A stretch of DNA of 64,000 nt from Aureibaculum sp. 2308TA14-22 (GTDB lineage: Bacteria > Bacteroidota > Bacteroidia > Flavobacteriales > Flavobacteriaceae). Below the pieces are notes generated by a model. It searched no databases, was not told where the DNA came from, and saw only the letters and a list, made by a program, of their open reading frames with translations. Positions 35,178-43,996 of this stretch are shown piece after piece; positions within the stretch are counted from its first letter, which is position 1, and every line of letters starts with the position of its first letter. Position numbers and translations under genes: made by a program. Location: positions 1,638,501-1,702,500 of the forward strand of contig NZ_JBEWXT010000001.1 in the NCBI RefSeq assembly GCF_040538665.1. The letters run 5' to 3'.

Positions 35178-37094
35178 ATGAAAAAAATAGTTCTACCCTT
35201 GCTTGCAGTTGCTGTCATTTTAATTTCTTGTAAAAAAGAAAAAATTGAAGATAAAAAAAGCATAGCGGACAATCTAAAATCTTATACCATAGAGCAGATT
35301 ATGGATAATGAATCCATTTTTGGTGGTAGCTTTTCTCCTGATAATTCCAAATTATTGGTCACCAGTAATCGATCAGGTATATTTAACATGTACACCGTTC
35401 CAACAGTAGGTGGTGATTATGAAGCATTGACCAAATCCGATAGCTCATCTGTTTTCGGAATATCTTACTTCCCCAACGATGAACGCATACTTTTTAGAAT
35501 GGATAACAATGGAGATGAAGTGTATCATATTTATTTACGAGATACTATCGGTAATTATAAAGAACTAACGCCTGACAAGGGTGCTAGAGCTTCTTTTTAT
35601 GGCTGGTCACATGATGGAAATAGTTTTTTCTACGGTTATAACAAACGTGATGCCCGTTTAACTGACATTTACGAAATGGACATTAACACGTTAAAACCTA
35701 AACTTATTTATAAAAATGATGATGCCTACGCTTTTGGTGGAATTTCCAATGATAAAAGATATATGGCCCTTAGCAAAGCTATTACGACCAATGATAGTGA
35801 TTTGTTTATTTATTCTTTTGGTGATAATTCATTAACCAAAGTAAATAAAAAACAATCTGCTAACTCAGCTTCAGATTTTACACCAGATAGTAAATCCCTT
35901 TTATATACAACGGATGATGGCAGTGAGTTTGCCTATTTAATGAAATATGCTATTGATGATGGCTCACATGAAAAAGTAATGGAAAAAGATTGGGATATTT
36001 GGGGTAGTTTCTTTACACATGACGGTAAATATCAAATTACGTCTGTTAACAATGATGCAAAAACAGATGTTGAAGTTGTTGAAGTAGCCACAGGTAATAA
36101 AGTCGATTTTCCAACTTTTGAAGCTGGAGATGTCAGCAATATAAGTTTTTCAAGAGATGGTACTAAAGCCCGTTTTTATGTAGCTGGTTCAAATACGCCA
36201 TCTAATTTATATGCATATGACATGGCTTCAAAAGAATATACTAAACTTTCTGATGTTTTAAATAAGGATATTAATCCTGATGATATGGTTACTGCAGAAG
36301 TGATACGCTATAAATCTTTTGACGATTTGGAAATCCCTGCCATATATTACAAACCCCATCAAGCTTCTGCCGAAAATAAAGTACCCGCTTTGGTATGGGT
36401 ACATGGTGGACCAGGAGGGCAATCGCGTCAAAATTTCTCTGCACTTATTCAATATTTAGTCAATCATGGGTATGCGGTTTTGGCAGTAAACAATAGAGGA
36501 AGCAGCGGTTATGGAAAAACATTTTTTCAAATGGACGATTTAAATCACGGTGAAAAAGATTTACAAGATTGTGTTGAAGGTAAAAACTGGCTAGCACAGC
36601 AGCCCGAAATTAATGGTGATAGAATTGGTATTATAGGTGGCTCTTATGGGGGTTTTATGACTATGGCAGCATTAACGTTTAAACCCGAAGAATTCGACGT
36701 CGGTGTAAATATTTTTGGTGTTACCAATTGGATTAGAACCGTTAGAAGTATCCCGCCATGGTGGGAATCATTTAAGGAAGCATTGTACAAAGAAATTGGC
36801 GACCCATATTCTGCTGATTCTGTACGTTTAAAGAAGATTTCACCGCTATTTCATACCGAAAATGTTACAAAGCCTTTAATGGTCTTGCAAGGTGCAAAAG
36901 ATCCAAGGGTATTACAAGTGGAGTCTGATGAGATTGTTGCAGGAGTACGAAAAAATGGAGTTCCAGTTGAATATGTATTATTTGAAGATGAAGGTCATGG
37001 TTTTGTAAAAAAAGAAAATCAGATTGAAGCTTATGGTAAAATTTTGACTTTTTTAGATACTTATTTAGGTCAAGATGAACCTATAAAAGAGTGA
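35178..37094 (+). CDS. S9 prolyl-oligopeptidase-like lipoprotein
   Basis: This 638-residue serine peptidase is exported as a lipoprotein (LLAVAVILISC, Cys 19). Residues about 30-370 form a beta-propeller that screens substrates. The alpha/beta-hydrolase domain carries PALVWVHGGPGGQ (oxyanion region), the nucleophile S488 in GGSYGGFMTMAA, Asp in LQGAKDPRV and His in EDEGHGFVKKEN. It probably degrades short peptides in the periplasm. A 9-bp hairpin TACCGCCTC/GGGGCGGTA follows. Confidence 0.93.
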   Translation: MKKIVLPLLAVAVILISCKKEKIEDKKSIADNLKSYTIEQIMDNESIFGGSFSPDNSKLLVTSNRSGIFNMYTVPTVGGDYEALTKSDSSSVFGISYFPNDERILFRMDNNGDEVYHIYLRDTIGNYKELTPDKGARASFYGWSHDGNSFFYGYNKRDARLTDIYEMDINTLKPKLIYKNDDAYAFGGISNDKRYMALSKAITTNDSDLFIYSFGDNSLTKVNKKQSANSASDFTPDSKSLLYTTDDGSEFAYLMKYAIDDGSHEKVMEKDWDIWGSFFTHDGKYQITSVNNDAKTDVEVVEVATGNKVDFPTFEAGDVSNISFSRDGTKARFYVAGSNTPSNLYAYDMASKEYTKLSDVLNKDINPDDMVTAEVIRYKSFDDLEIPAIYYKPHQASAENKVPALVWVHGGPGGQSRQNFSALIQYLVNHGYAVLAVNNRGSSGYGKTFFQMDDLNHGEKDLQDCVEGKNWLAQQPEINGDRIGIIGGSYGGFMTMAALTFKPEEFDVGVNIFGVTNWIRTVRSIPPWWESFKEALYKEIGDPYSADSVRLKKISPLFHTENVTKPLMVLQGAKDPRVLQVESDEIVAGVRKNGVPVEYVLFEDEGHGFVKKENQIEAYGKILTFLDTYLGQDEPIKE

Positions 37095-37107
37095 AAACAG
37101 AATTGCT

Positions 37108-37132
37108 TACCGCCTCTTGCTTAGGGGCGGTA
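37108..37132. terminator. Bidirectional hairpin between S9 peptidase and LytTR regulator
   Basis: TACCGCCTC (37108-37116) pairs with GGGGCGGTA (37124-37132), including one G-U pair. It lies between two convergent genes. The T-run is poor on both strands, so efficiency is uncertain. Confidence 0.55.
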
Positions 37133-37145
37133 TTAATCAATATTG

Positions 37146-37901
37146 TTACGCCAACCAATCTTTAAAATCCCTTACCCGTTCTCTGCTCACAATGATGTCT
37201 TGATGTTGATAGGAATTCAATTTAATCTGAAGTCTTGAGTTGGTATATGATATTATATCTTTTATGGCATTGATATTTACGTAGAACTTTCTACTGGTTC
37301 TAAAAAACGTTTGTGGTTCTAATTCAGCCTCCAATTGCTCTAGGGTCAAGTCTATAAGGTAATCTCTTCCATCTGTAGTATGGATATAAGTACCTTTGTT
37401 TTCGCTGTAAAAACATTCTATATTATCAACAGTAATCATTTTTAAATGTTGGCCAACTTTTATGGTAAATCGTTTTTTATATTCACGCTCCAACGGATTT
37501 ACCAATAACTTTTTTATATCGTCAAAATCAATGGATACTTTTTGTTTTGTGGGGATTCTTTCTTTAAATTTTAATACCGCTTTTTCTAAGTCCTCAACAT
37601 CAATCGGTTTTAACAGGTAATCAATACTGTTGAGCTTAAAGGCTTGTAATGCATACTCGTCATAGGCCGTTGTAAAAATTATAGCACTATTAATATCAAT
37701 AGTTTCAAAAATTTCAAAAGACAATCCATCCGATAATTGTATGTCAAGAAAAATAAGATCAGGATGTGTATTTTCTTGAAACCATAGTAACGATTCTTCA
37801 ACGGAATGCAACATTGCATTTGCTGTAAAGCCTAATTTTTGTAACATTCTATCCAACCTTCTTGCAGCTGGTTTTTCGTCTTCTATAATAATTATGTTCA
37901 T
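37146..37901 (-). CDS. LytTR-family response regulator
   Basis: This 251-residue regulator has a receiver domain (phosphoacceptor D53 in LIFLDIQLSDG, acidic E7/D8, K98 in LLKPID) and a C-terminal LytTR DNA-binding domain (about 145-250, with FTIKVGQHLKMITVDNIECFYSENKGTYIHTTDG in order). It is the obvious partner of the LytS-type kinase encoded four genes upstream in the same operon. LytTR proteins bind direct repeats, but the target promoter cannot be read from the window. Confidence 0.93.
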   Translation of the reverse strand: MNIIIIEDEKPAARRLDRMLQKLGFTANAMLHSVEESLLWFQENTHPDLIFLDIQLSDGLSFEIFETIDINSAIIFTTAYDEYALQAFKLNSIDYLLKPIDVEDLEKAVLKFKERIPTKQKVSIDFDDIKKLLVNPLEREYKKRFTIKVGQHLKMITVDNIECFYSENKGTYIHTTDGRDYLIDLTLEQLEAELEPQTFFRTSRKFYVNINAIKDIISYTNSRLQIKLNSYQHQDIIVSRERVRDFKDWLA

Positions 37902-37953
37902 TGATAATTTTATAATGTTTTAATGAAATATAGGTTGATTACTTTGATAAGTA

Positions 37954-38289
37954 TTATTTTAATCTTTTCATTTGATTCTCATCTTCTTCCATAATTTTTT
38001 TGATTTTTCGTTCTTCCCAATCTTTACCTAAAATCAAAGGATAACCAAAAACATTAAAGGCATGAAAAACAACACCTATACCCCAAAAAATCCATACGGC
38101 AAAAGTGCCAAAACCCCAAAAGGCTTCGCTCCATGTTTCACCATTATAATAATTTCTAATTACTTTATTTGCAGTTATAAATGTATTGACAATCAAATAA
38201 ATAGCTAAATGCCAATAGAATCCTTTTAGCTCATCAACCCGCTTCTTAGCTTGTCTGTATTTAGTGCTTTTCTTATATTTTTCTTCCAT
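37954..38289 (-). CDS. 2TM domain protein, copy 1
   Basis: This 111-residue membrane protein has two helices (about 28-45, LAIYLIVNTFITANKVI, and about 63-84, FGTFAVWIFWGIGVVFHAFNVFG). It ends with the 2TM hallmark LGKDWEERKIKKIMEEDE. The N-terminal YRQAKKRVDELKGFYWH motif precedes the first helix. The function is unknown; the same domain is fused to the kinase in this operon, so it may interact with it in the membrane. Gap to the regulator gene is 52 bases. Confidence 0.88.
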   Translation of the reverse strand: MEEKYKKSTKYRQAKKRVDELKGFYWHLAIYLIVNTFITANKVIRNYYNGETWSEAFWGFGTFAVWIFWGIGVVFHAFNVFGYPLILGKDWEERKIKKIMEEDENQMKRLK

Positions 38290-38299
38290 AATAGTTTAA

Positions 38300-38632
38300 T
38301 CAAATTTGATCTTTTTCTATGATTTCTTTAATTTTCTTTTCTTCCCATTTTTTAAAAACTGACAATTTAAACCGACTGATATATAAAAACTGAATTAGAA
38401 TTCCTACACCCCATAAAATGGGAACTAAGGCAATATTTATTTTCAACCAGTGCAAAAATCCATACTCAATATCTGGTGTTTTTTCTATAATAAATTCAAT
38501 AATTTGATTTTTAAAAATTAACCAAGCAATTAAAAAAATAATATAAACCGCTAAATGTTGGTAGAACTCTTTTAATTCTCTCACATGCTTTAAAGCACTT
38601 TCGTATTTGCTCATGCTATTTCGTATTTTCAT
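38300..38632 (-). CDS. 2TM domain protein, copy 2 (divergent)
   Basis: This 110-residue protein has the 2TM layout, with YESALKHVRELKEFYQHLAVYIIFLIAWLIF, a second helix around INIALVPILWGVGILIQFLYI and a tail FKKWEEKKIKEIIEKDQ. It lacks the GKDWEER Asp-Arg pair of the other copies (KKWEEKK instead) and is the most diverged member. The start may be the Met at residue 7 (38614). It is separated from copy 1 by 10 bases. Confidence 0.85.
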   Translation of the reverse strand: MKIRNSMSKYESALKHVRELKEFYQHLAVYIIFLIAWLIFKNQIIEFIIEKTPDIEYGFLHWLKINIALVPILWGVGILIQFLYISRFKLSVFKKWEEKKIKEIIEKDQI

Positions 38633-38681
38633 TTTCGTTGTTTAAAATCTAAAATCTCAGGTCTTATATCTGAAATGAAAT

Positions 38682-39017
38682 CTACTCCCAATGCTGCGTC
38701 TTTTTATAGCCTTTATCTTCTTGATTCATATATTCTTTTACTTTACGCTCTTCCCAATCTTTACCAAAAAAAGGATTCCAATTAAATGCTTTTAAAGCAT
38801 GGAAGAACACGCCAATCCCCCATCCAAATGCTGCCCATAAAAACCAAGGGTGATTCCATCCATCAAGGTAATAATTCAATCCGGCTAAAAAGCCTATAAA
38901 TATTATATAGGATAATAAATTGTTATAAAATTTCTTAATTACTTCTACACGTTCTTTTGCCTTTATGTATTTGTTTTCTTTGTCGAAATTTTCCATGATG
39001 TTGTTTTTTAAATTCAT
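38682..39017 (-). CDS. 2TM domain protein, copy 3
   Basis: This 111-residue protein has KYIKAKERVEVIKKFYNNLLSYIIFIGFLAGLNYYL, a second helix WFLWAAFGWGIGVFFHAL and the hallmark FFGKDWEERKVKEYMNQED. An internal Met at residue 8 (38996) is an equally good start. It is closest in sequence to the 2TM domain fused to the kinase, which suggests one arose by duplication from the other. It begins 74 bases after the kinase stop. Confidence 0.87.
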   Translation of the reverse strand: MNLKNNIMENFDKENKYIKAKERVEVIKKFYNNLLSYIIFIGFLAGLNYYLDGWNHPWFLWAAFGWGIGVFFHALKAFNWNPFFGKDWEERKVKEYMNQEDKGYKKTQHWE

Positions 39018-39091
39018 TTTTTCGCACTCGTACCTTTAACCTTGTACCTCTTACTTTTTTTGCTTCGGTCTTCTGTCTCCCGACTTCCAAC

Positions 39092-40420
39092 TTACTCTTT
39101 ATCCATAAACTCCCTTATCTTACGCTCTTCCCAATCTTTTCCTAATAACGGGTTATAACCGTAGGCCTCCATACCGTGCATGACCAGTCCGAACCCCCAA
39201 CCTAAGACTGGAAAAATTACCCAAGGAAAACTTGTCGTTTTATAATTTAAAAAAGCCAAGAAAGGAATTACTATAATATATGAAATAACATTGGCGTAAA
39301 ACCCCTTCATCTTTTCTACCTTTTCTTTGGCTTTTAAATATCTTTTATCTTCTATATAATTTTCTTGTGTTTGCATAACTGAAATTTGTTTTGTTAGCAT
39401 GGGTAATTTTACTATAAACGACCCAGCCGATTTATTAATAGATACTCTTCGATCAGTAACCAAACCATAGCGTTGTTGAATGTTAGAAAGCCCAACACCA
39501 CTACTCTTTTTTAGTACTTCTTTGGTTTGTAAATTGTTTTCCACAACTAAATGTCCATTTAGTTCGTAGATTTTTATAGTAAGCGGATTTTTACTATTTA
39601 CCACATTGTGCTTTACGGCATTTTCTAATAACAATTGTAATGCTAATGGCACTACTTTAGCCTCAGGATTACTTGCCTTTTCTGGAATACTGAAAATTAT
39701 ACTATCCTCAAAACGCATTTTTAATAAACTAACATAGGTTTTGGCAAATTGAAGCTCCTCATCAACGTTTATTAATTCTTTGTTTTTTTGCTCCAATACA
39801 TAACGATATACTTTTGACAACGCAGTAGTAAAATCTTGTGCCGCATCAGGATTCTCATCTATTAAGCTGGTAAGCACATTTAAACTATTAAACAAAAAAT
39901 GTGGATCTAACTGATTTTTTAATGCATCAAATTGTGCAGATGCCGTACCTGCAATAATTTTTTGTTCGGTAACCTTTTCTTTTTGAGATTTTTGATAAAA
40001 ATAAACTGCATGAAAAAAAATACTTGCAACAACAGTAATAATAATTGAAGTAAAATAAAACGTGCCATTGTTTAACTCTTCTGTGTAGAATTCGTTAAAT
40101 CCCTCACCCTCAATAGCCATTTCCTGAAACATCCTGAGAAAAACAATTGCCACCATGGTCAACAGCATACCACCAATACTACCTATCAACATTCTGTATT
40201 TTCCGTACTTTTTCCATTCAATTTTATTTAAATAGTCAAAGAAATAGGAATTTACAAAAGTCAATACGATAGAATACATTTGGTAATATCCAAAAGCAAT
40301 CAATAAATTCTTATCAAAGTTGATTGTATGACCAGAAAGTACTCGGTAAACCATAAAAACAGCCATTATAAGAACACCAATAATAAAACCAACTCCAATT
40401 GTTTTTTTGATTTCAGACAT
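39092..40420 (-). CDS. LytS/YehU-type histidine kinase with C-terminal 2TM domain
   Basis: This 442-residue sensor has four membrane helices (about 9-28, 38-60, 78-96 and 123-143), a His_kinase domain with phosphoacceptor H174 in NQLDPHFLFNSLNVL, and an ATPase part with N267 in LLLENAVKHN and a G-box SSGVGLSNIQQRYG. At about 355-442 it carries an extra 2TM domain ending NPLLGKDWEERKIREFMDKE. Kinases of this class normally end after the ATPase domain. The fusion implies that 2TM proteins are part of the signalling unit. It starts 1 base after the DUF2141 gene. Confidence 0.92.
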   Translation of the reverse strand: MSEIKKTIGVGFIIGVLIMAVFMVYRVLSGHTINFDKNLLIAFGYYQMYSIVLTFVNSYFFDYLNKIEWKKYGKYRMLIGSIGGMLLTMVAIVFLRMFQEMAIEGEGFNEFYTEELNNGTFYFTSIIITVVASIFFHAVYFYQKSQKEKVTEQKIIAGTASAQFDALKNQLDPHFLFNSLNVLTSLIDENPDAAQDFTTALSKVYRYVLEQKNKELINVDEELQFAKTYVSLLKMRFEDSIIFSIPEKASNPEAKVVPLALQLLLENAVKHNVVNSKNPLTIKIYELNGHLVVENNLQTKEVLKKSSGVGLSNIQQRYGLVTDRRVSINKSAGSFIVKLPMLTKQISVMQTQENYIEDKRYLKAKEKVEKMKGFYANVISYIIVIPFLAFLNYKTTSFPWVIFPVLGWGFGLVMHGMEAYGYNPLLGKDWEERKIREFMDKE

Positions 40421-40421
40421 T

Positions 40422-40847
40422 TTAATCTTTATAATTAATAGTGATTGTTATTTCCTTTTTTTCTAAAATGAATTTGGCATCTTTAAATTTTGGCGGACCA
40501 AAACTTCCAGTAGCATTATTACTGCAAGCATTAGGTTCTTTAGGTATACCAACCCAATTGGTATCTAACTTACCATTGTCATTTTCATCATGAAAAGAAG
40601 AAACGGCATAAATTCCTTTTGGTAAATCTGCAAATTGTACTTGAGCCTTACCACTTTTAATCGCTATTATTTCTCCTTTAAATGGTGCTTTAAGAAAATT
40701 GTCTTTGTGATTGTAAACGGCTACAAATAATTTACCCTTATCTGAAGCTAAGCCTTCAAAAGTTACCGTCAACTTATGGGTTGATTGCGACCATGAAACT
40801 AGCGAACTCATTACAAAAAACACAAAACTTAATTTTCTTAAAGACAT
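40422..40847 (-). CDS. Secreted DUF2141 protein
   Basis: This 141-residue protein has a signal peptide (MSLRKLSFVFFVMSSLVSWSQ). The mature part is a DUF2141 domain: KLTVTFEGLASDKGKLFVAVYNHKDNFLKAPFKGE, then AQVQFADLPKGIYAVSSFHDENDNGKLDTNWVGIPKEP and the closing FGPPKFKDAKFILEKKEITITI. The fold should be an immunoglobulin-like beta sandwich; DENDNGKLD looks like a calcium-type loop. It may provide the periplasmic or surface signal of the adjacent kinase. It follows the TPR-DUF2141 gene by 3 bases. Confidence 0.88.
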   Translation of the reverse strand: MSLRKLSFVFFVMSSLVSWSQSTHKLTVTFEGLASDKGKLFVAVYNHKDNFLKAPFKGEIIAIKSGKAQVQFADLPKGIYAVSSFHDENDNGKLDTNWVGIPKEPNACSNNATGSFGPPKFKDAKFILEKKEITITINYKD

Positions 40848-40850
40848 TAC

Positions 40851-41849
40851 TTAGAATTTAATAGTTAAATCTAAGGATTTATTTTCAACTGTAAATTTAG
40901 CAACATCAAACGTAGGTGGTCCCATTAAAACAGGATTATTTGACATACTCCAGTCTTCCGCTGGCATTCCGTTCGCATCAAAGTCAAATTTATCATTATT
41001 ATTACTATCATGATAACAAATAATGGCATATTCACCTGGCTTTACGTCTTCAAATTTAATTTTAGATTTTCCTTGGTTAATATTGGTTGCTTTGGCATCT
41101 AATGGCTTTTGCATAAAGGTAGTCTTGTCATATAAGGCAAACCGAACCATTCCTTTATCACTGGTTACATTGGGTACGTTTACAGTAATAGTTATTGCTT
41201 TTTCTTCTTCCGTAGTTTCATCAGTAATATCACAACCTTTTAATACTTCTATGACCCACTCTTTACCCCAATTTGGATGAAATTTAGATTCAGGTTTAAA
41301 ATTATCGTACAATGCAATAGTGGCTTGCAGTCTTTTACAATGTGGGGTTAAATCTTGTCCAAAATAACGAGCACCACCCATTTCAAACTCTACGAGACCA
41401 CTATGGGCTCTCGGATTGTTTGTATTTAAGCGAATGGCTTTTTGATATAAATCTGTAGTAGCTGGTGTTAAACTTGCTCCGTATGTCATTGGATCCATAA
41501 CAATTTTAGCTACATTAATAAATGCTTTTAACACATAAATTTCTGAATTATCTGGTGAAATATCATCTGCTTTCTCTGCATATGCTTCGGCAGCTTTTAG
41601 TTCTGCTGCTACTTTAGTTTTGTCTTTCATTTCAAAAGTAGTTCTGGCTTTAAGTAATGCCAAGTTGTAATAGGGCAACCAATTATCGGTTTCTACTTGG
41701 GCAATACGTTCAAAAGCATTAGCAGCTTCTTCATTTTTATTTTCTTCCATTAATTGAAAGGCTTGTTGCATGCCTTGTTCAAATTTTGTTTGTGAATAGG
41801 TTACTTGGCTTACCAAGAAAATTACGAGTGCTGTTACAATTCTGATCAT
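40851..41849 (-). CDS. Secreted TPR protein with C-terminal DUF2141 domain
   Basis: This 332-residue exported protein (signal peptide about 1-19, ending VTYSQ) starts with tetratricopeptide-like helices (about 22-190, including QLMEENKNEEAANAFERIAQVETDNWLPYYNLALLKA and AIRLNTNNPRAHSGLVEFEMGGA). It ends with a DUF2141 domain (about 213-332: ITITVNVPNVTSDKGMVRFALYDKTTFMQKP, CYHDSNNNDKFDFDANGMPAEDWSMSNNPVLMGPPTFDVAKFTVE). The second DUF2141 copy is the next gene, so a domain duplication is likely. It is the first gene of the operon, with a usual length for TPR fusions of this type. Confidence 0.86.
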   Translation of the reverse strand: MIRIVTALVIFLVSQVTYSQTKFEQGMQQAFQLMEENKNEEAANAFERIAQVETDNWLPYYNLALLKARTTFEMKDKTKVAAELKAAEAYAEKADDISPDNSEIYVLKAFINVAKIVMDPMTYGASLTPATTDLYQKAIRLNTNNPRAHSGLVEFEMGGARYFGQDLTPHCKRLQATIALYDNFKPESKFHPNWGKEWVIEVLKGCDITDETTEEEKAITITVNVPNVTSDKGMVRFALYDKTTFMQKPLDAKATNINQGKSKIKFEDVKPGEYAIICYHDSNNNDKFDFDANGMPAEDWSMSNNPVLMGPPTFDVAKFTVENKSLDLTIKF

Positions 41850-41975
41850 GATTTTTGTTTTTAGTTTATTAATTACGGTTCAAAAGTCCATAAAAAGTTA
41901 GGTGCATAAAAAAAGTGTTGACCGAATTGTATTTTTTTAAGGATGAATTGTTAATTTGGCATCATTACTATAAAA

Positions 41976-42473
41976 ATGGAAATAAGAATTGCAACTGTTA
42001 CTGATTTACCCGCTATTGTAAAAATTCACAATCAAGCTATAAGAGCAAGAAATAAAACAGGTAATCTTGATGAGTTTACAGTAGGTCAACGCAAAAAATG
42101 GTTTGAAACTCATTTGAACCAAAAATATACAATACTGGTAGCCTTAGAAAATAATGTGGTAGTTGGTTATGCCTCAATAAGTCCTTATCGCGAAGGCCGA
42201 ACTGCTTTTCTTAATACTGCAGAATTGAGTTATTATGTAGATTTTGGGCATCATAAAAAAGGAATTGGTACGCAATTGGTTAAAGAAAGTTTCCAATATG
42301 CTATTAATAATGGAATAAAAGTGCTGGTTTGTATTTTGCTCTCTGTAAATAAAGTAAGTATAAAATTATTAGAAAAAAACGGGTTTTCTCTTTGGGGGAC
42401 AATGCCAAATGCTGCCGAAATAGATAGTCAAAAAATGGATCACCTGTATTTTGGTCGGGAAATTAATCAATAG
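41976..42473 (+). CDS. GNAT acetyltransferase, phosphinothricin-type
   Basis: This 165-residue enzyme has the GNAT fold with MEIRIATVTDLPAIVKIHNQAI at the start, a central VVVGYASISPYREGRTAFLNTAELSYYVDFGHHKKGIGTQLV (acetyl-CoA loop HHKKGIGTQL) and the C-terminal NKVSIKLLEKNGFSLWGTM. This order resembles the phosphinothricin/methionine-sulfone acetyltransferase group. The real substrate is unknown. It is probably single, with the sulfatase starting 49 bases after its stop. Confidence 0.87.
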   Translation: MEIRIATVTDLPAIVKIHNQAIRARNKTGNLDEFTVGQRKKWFETHLNQKYTILVALENNVVVGYASISPYREGRTAFLNTAELSYYVDFGHHKKGIGTQLVKESFQYAINNGIKVLVCILLSVNKVSIKLLEKNGFSLWGTMPNAAEIDSQKMDHLYFGREINQ

Positions 42474-42522
42474 ATTGCACCTAATAAACATAAATTACTG
42501 GAACGAATTAAAATCATTTTTT

Positions 42523-43842
42523 ATGAATAAATGGATATTAATAATAACTACCTTAAGTGGTATTCTACTTTCTTGTACTAAGACAAACGAGATAAAGAAA
42601 CCCAATATTATTCTTATTATGGCAGATGATATGGGTCACGAATCGTTGAGTATTTATGGAAATGTGTCTTACAGCACCCCTGTGCTGGACAAATTAGCAG
42701 CAGACGGAATTCGATTTGACAATTGTGTCTCACAACCGTTGTGTACACCGTCACGAGTTAAAATAATGACCGGACTTTACAATTATCGTAATTATGATTA
42801 TTTCGGGCATTTGGCAACAGACCAATATACTTTTGGTAATTTAATGCAAGATGTAGGTTATTCGACTTTAGTTGCTGGTAAATGGCAACTCAACGGATTG
42901 GCCTATAAAGACAAAATTTCTGATTGGAATGATAACACCAAACCTAATAAACTAGGTTTTGAAGAATACTGTCTCTGGCAATTGACAAAAAAGGGAAATG
43001 AAGGAGGTAGGTATGCAAATCCTTTAATAGAACAAAACGGGAAAGTACTCGCTACCGATGAGGAAGATTATGGTCCTGAACTATTTTCTAATTATATATT
43101 AGATTTTATAGAACGTAAAAAGGGTGAGCCTTTCTTTATCTATTATCCTATGGTATTGGTACACGATCCGTTTGTGCCCACTCCAGATTCTGAAGATTGG
43201 AATTTCGAAGAAAAACGTTACCAAAACGACACCACCTATTTTAAGGATATGGTAATCTATGCTGATAAAATAGTTGGAAAAATAGTAGATAAACTTAAAG
43301 AACTGGACATAGACGATGATACCATTGTCATTTTTACAGGTGATAATGGCAACCATCCAACTATTTATACCAAGACAGCAACTACTATTATACGTGGTGC
43401 TAAGGGTAATACCATAGATGCTGGCACACATGTTCCGCTCATTGTATCTTGGCCTAAAACAATTAAAAAAGGATTTATCTCAAAAGAGCTCATAGAATTC
43501 AGTGACTTTTTTGCCACATTCTCAGATATTGCAGCAAAAGAAGTAGCAACTGACGGCAAGAGCTTCTATCCATTATTAACTGGAAAAGAATACCAAGGAA
43601 GAAAAACCGCTTTTGTACATTACGACCCTAAATGGGGTAAAAACGTAAACCGATATAGAAATCAGTTTGTGAGAACTTTAGATTATAAATTATACCCAGA
43701 TGGGAAATTTTTCAACATAAACAATGATAAATTAGAAAAAATACCTTTACCTACTGATTCGCTGATGGTAAATGAAAAATCAATAAAAACAACCTTAGAA
43801 AGTGAGTTAAAAAAGCACCCCGAGTGGGATAAAAATGAATAA
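42523..43842 (+). CDS. Lipoprotein sulfatase
   Basis: This 439-residue formylglycine-dependent sulfatase is counted from the Met at 42523, which begins a lipoprotein signal (LSGILLSC, Cys 18); a 24-residue upstream extension overlaps the GNAT gene and is not convincing. The metal site is IMADDMG (D35, D36). The formylglycine motif is C74-T-P-S-R78 in QPLCTPSRVKIMTG, which needs a maturation enzyme (FGE or anSME) not present in the window. FTGDNGNHPTIYTK supplies the second metal-site Asp-Asn. It probably desulfates algal polysaccharide or a host glycan at the cell surface, but no PUL genes accompany it. Confidence 0.92.
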   Translation: MNKWILIITTLSGILLSCTKTNEIKKPNIILIMADDMGHESLSIYGNVSYSTPVLDKLAADGIRFDNCVSQPLCTPSRVKIMTGLYNYRNYDYFGHLATDQYTFGNLMQDVGYSTLVAGKWQLNGLAYKDKISDWNDNTKPNKLGFEEYCLWQLTKKGNEGGRYANPLIEQNGKVLATDEEDYGPELFSNYILDFIERKKGEPFFIYYPMVLVHDPFVPTPDSEDWNFEEKRYQNDTTYFKDMVIYADKIVGKIVDKLKELDIDDDTIVIFTGDNGNHPTIYTKTATTIIRGAKGNTIDAGTHVPLIVSWPKTIKKGFISKELIEFSDFFATFSDIAAKEVATDGKSFYPLLTGKEYQGRKTAFVHYDPKWGKNVNRYRNQFVRTLDYKLYPDGKFFNINNDKLEKIPLPTDSLMVNEKSIKTTLESELKKHPEWDKNE

Positions 43843-43889
43843 TCATAAAAACTATATAAACTTGATTTTCTCAACAAAAAACGCGACCT

Positions 43890-43990
43890 TCGTTTAACAT
43901 TGGATATAAAACAACTTGTGCTGTCCCGATTGCTATCGGGATTGTTTCAGTATTAAAACGATTTGATATCAAGTCGTTAGCTTTAATTTA
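43890..43990. repeat. attC-like repeat before the TIR gene
   Basis: AACATTGGATATAAAAC (43896-43912) is complementary, with gaps, to CGATTTGATATCAAGTCGTTAG (43959-43980). An inner hairpin TCCCGAT/ATCGGGA lies at 43924-43941. The right end GTTAGCTTT (43976-43984) differs from the integron core GTTRRRY at one position. It is complementary to AAAGACTAAC at 44909-44918, apart from one extra base, on the far side of the TIR ORF. Confidence 0.5.
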
Positions 43991-43996
43991 GATTAA

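Noticed and set aside
42451-42522. 24-residue upstream extension of the sulfatase
   Set aside because: It overlaps the GNAT gene, and the Met at 42523 begins a good lipoprotein signal.
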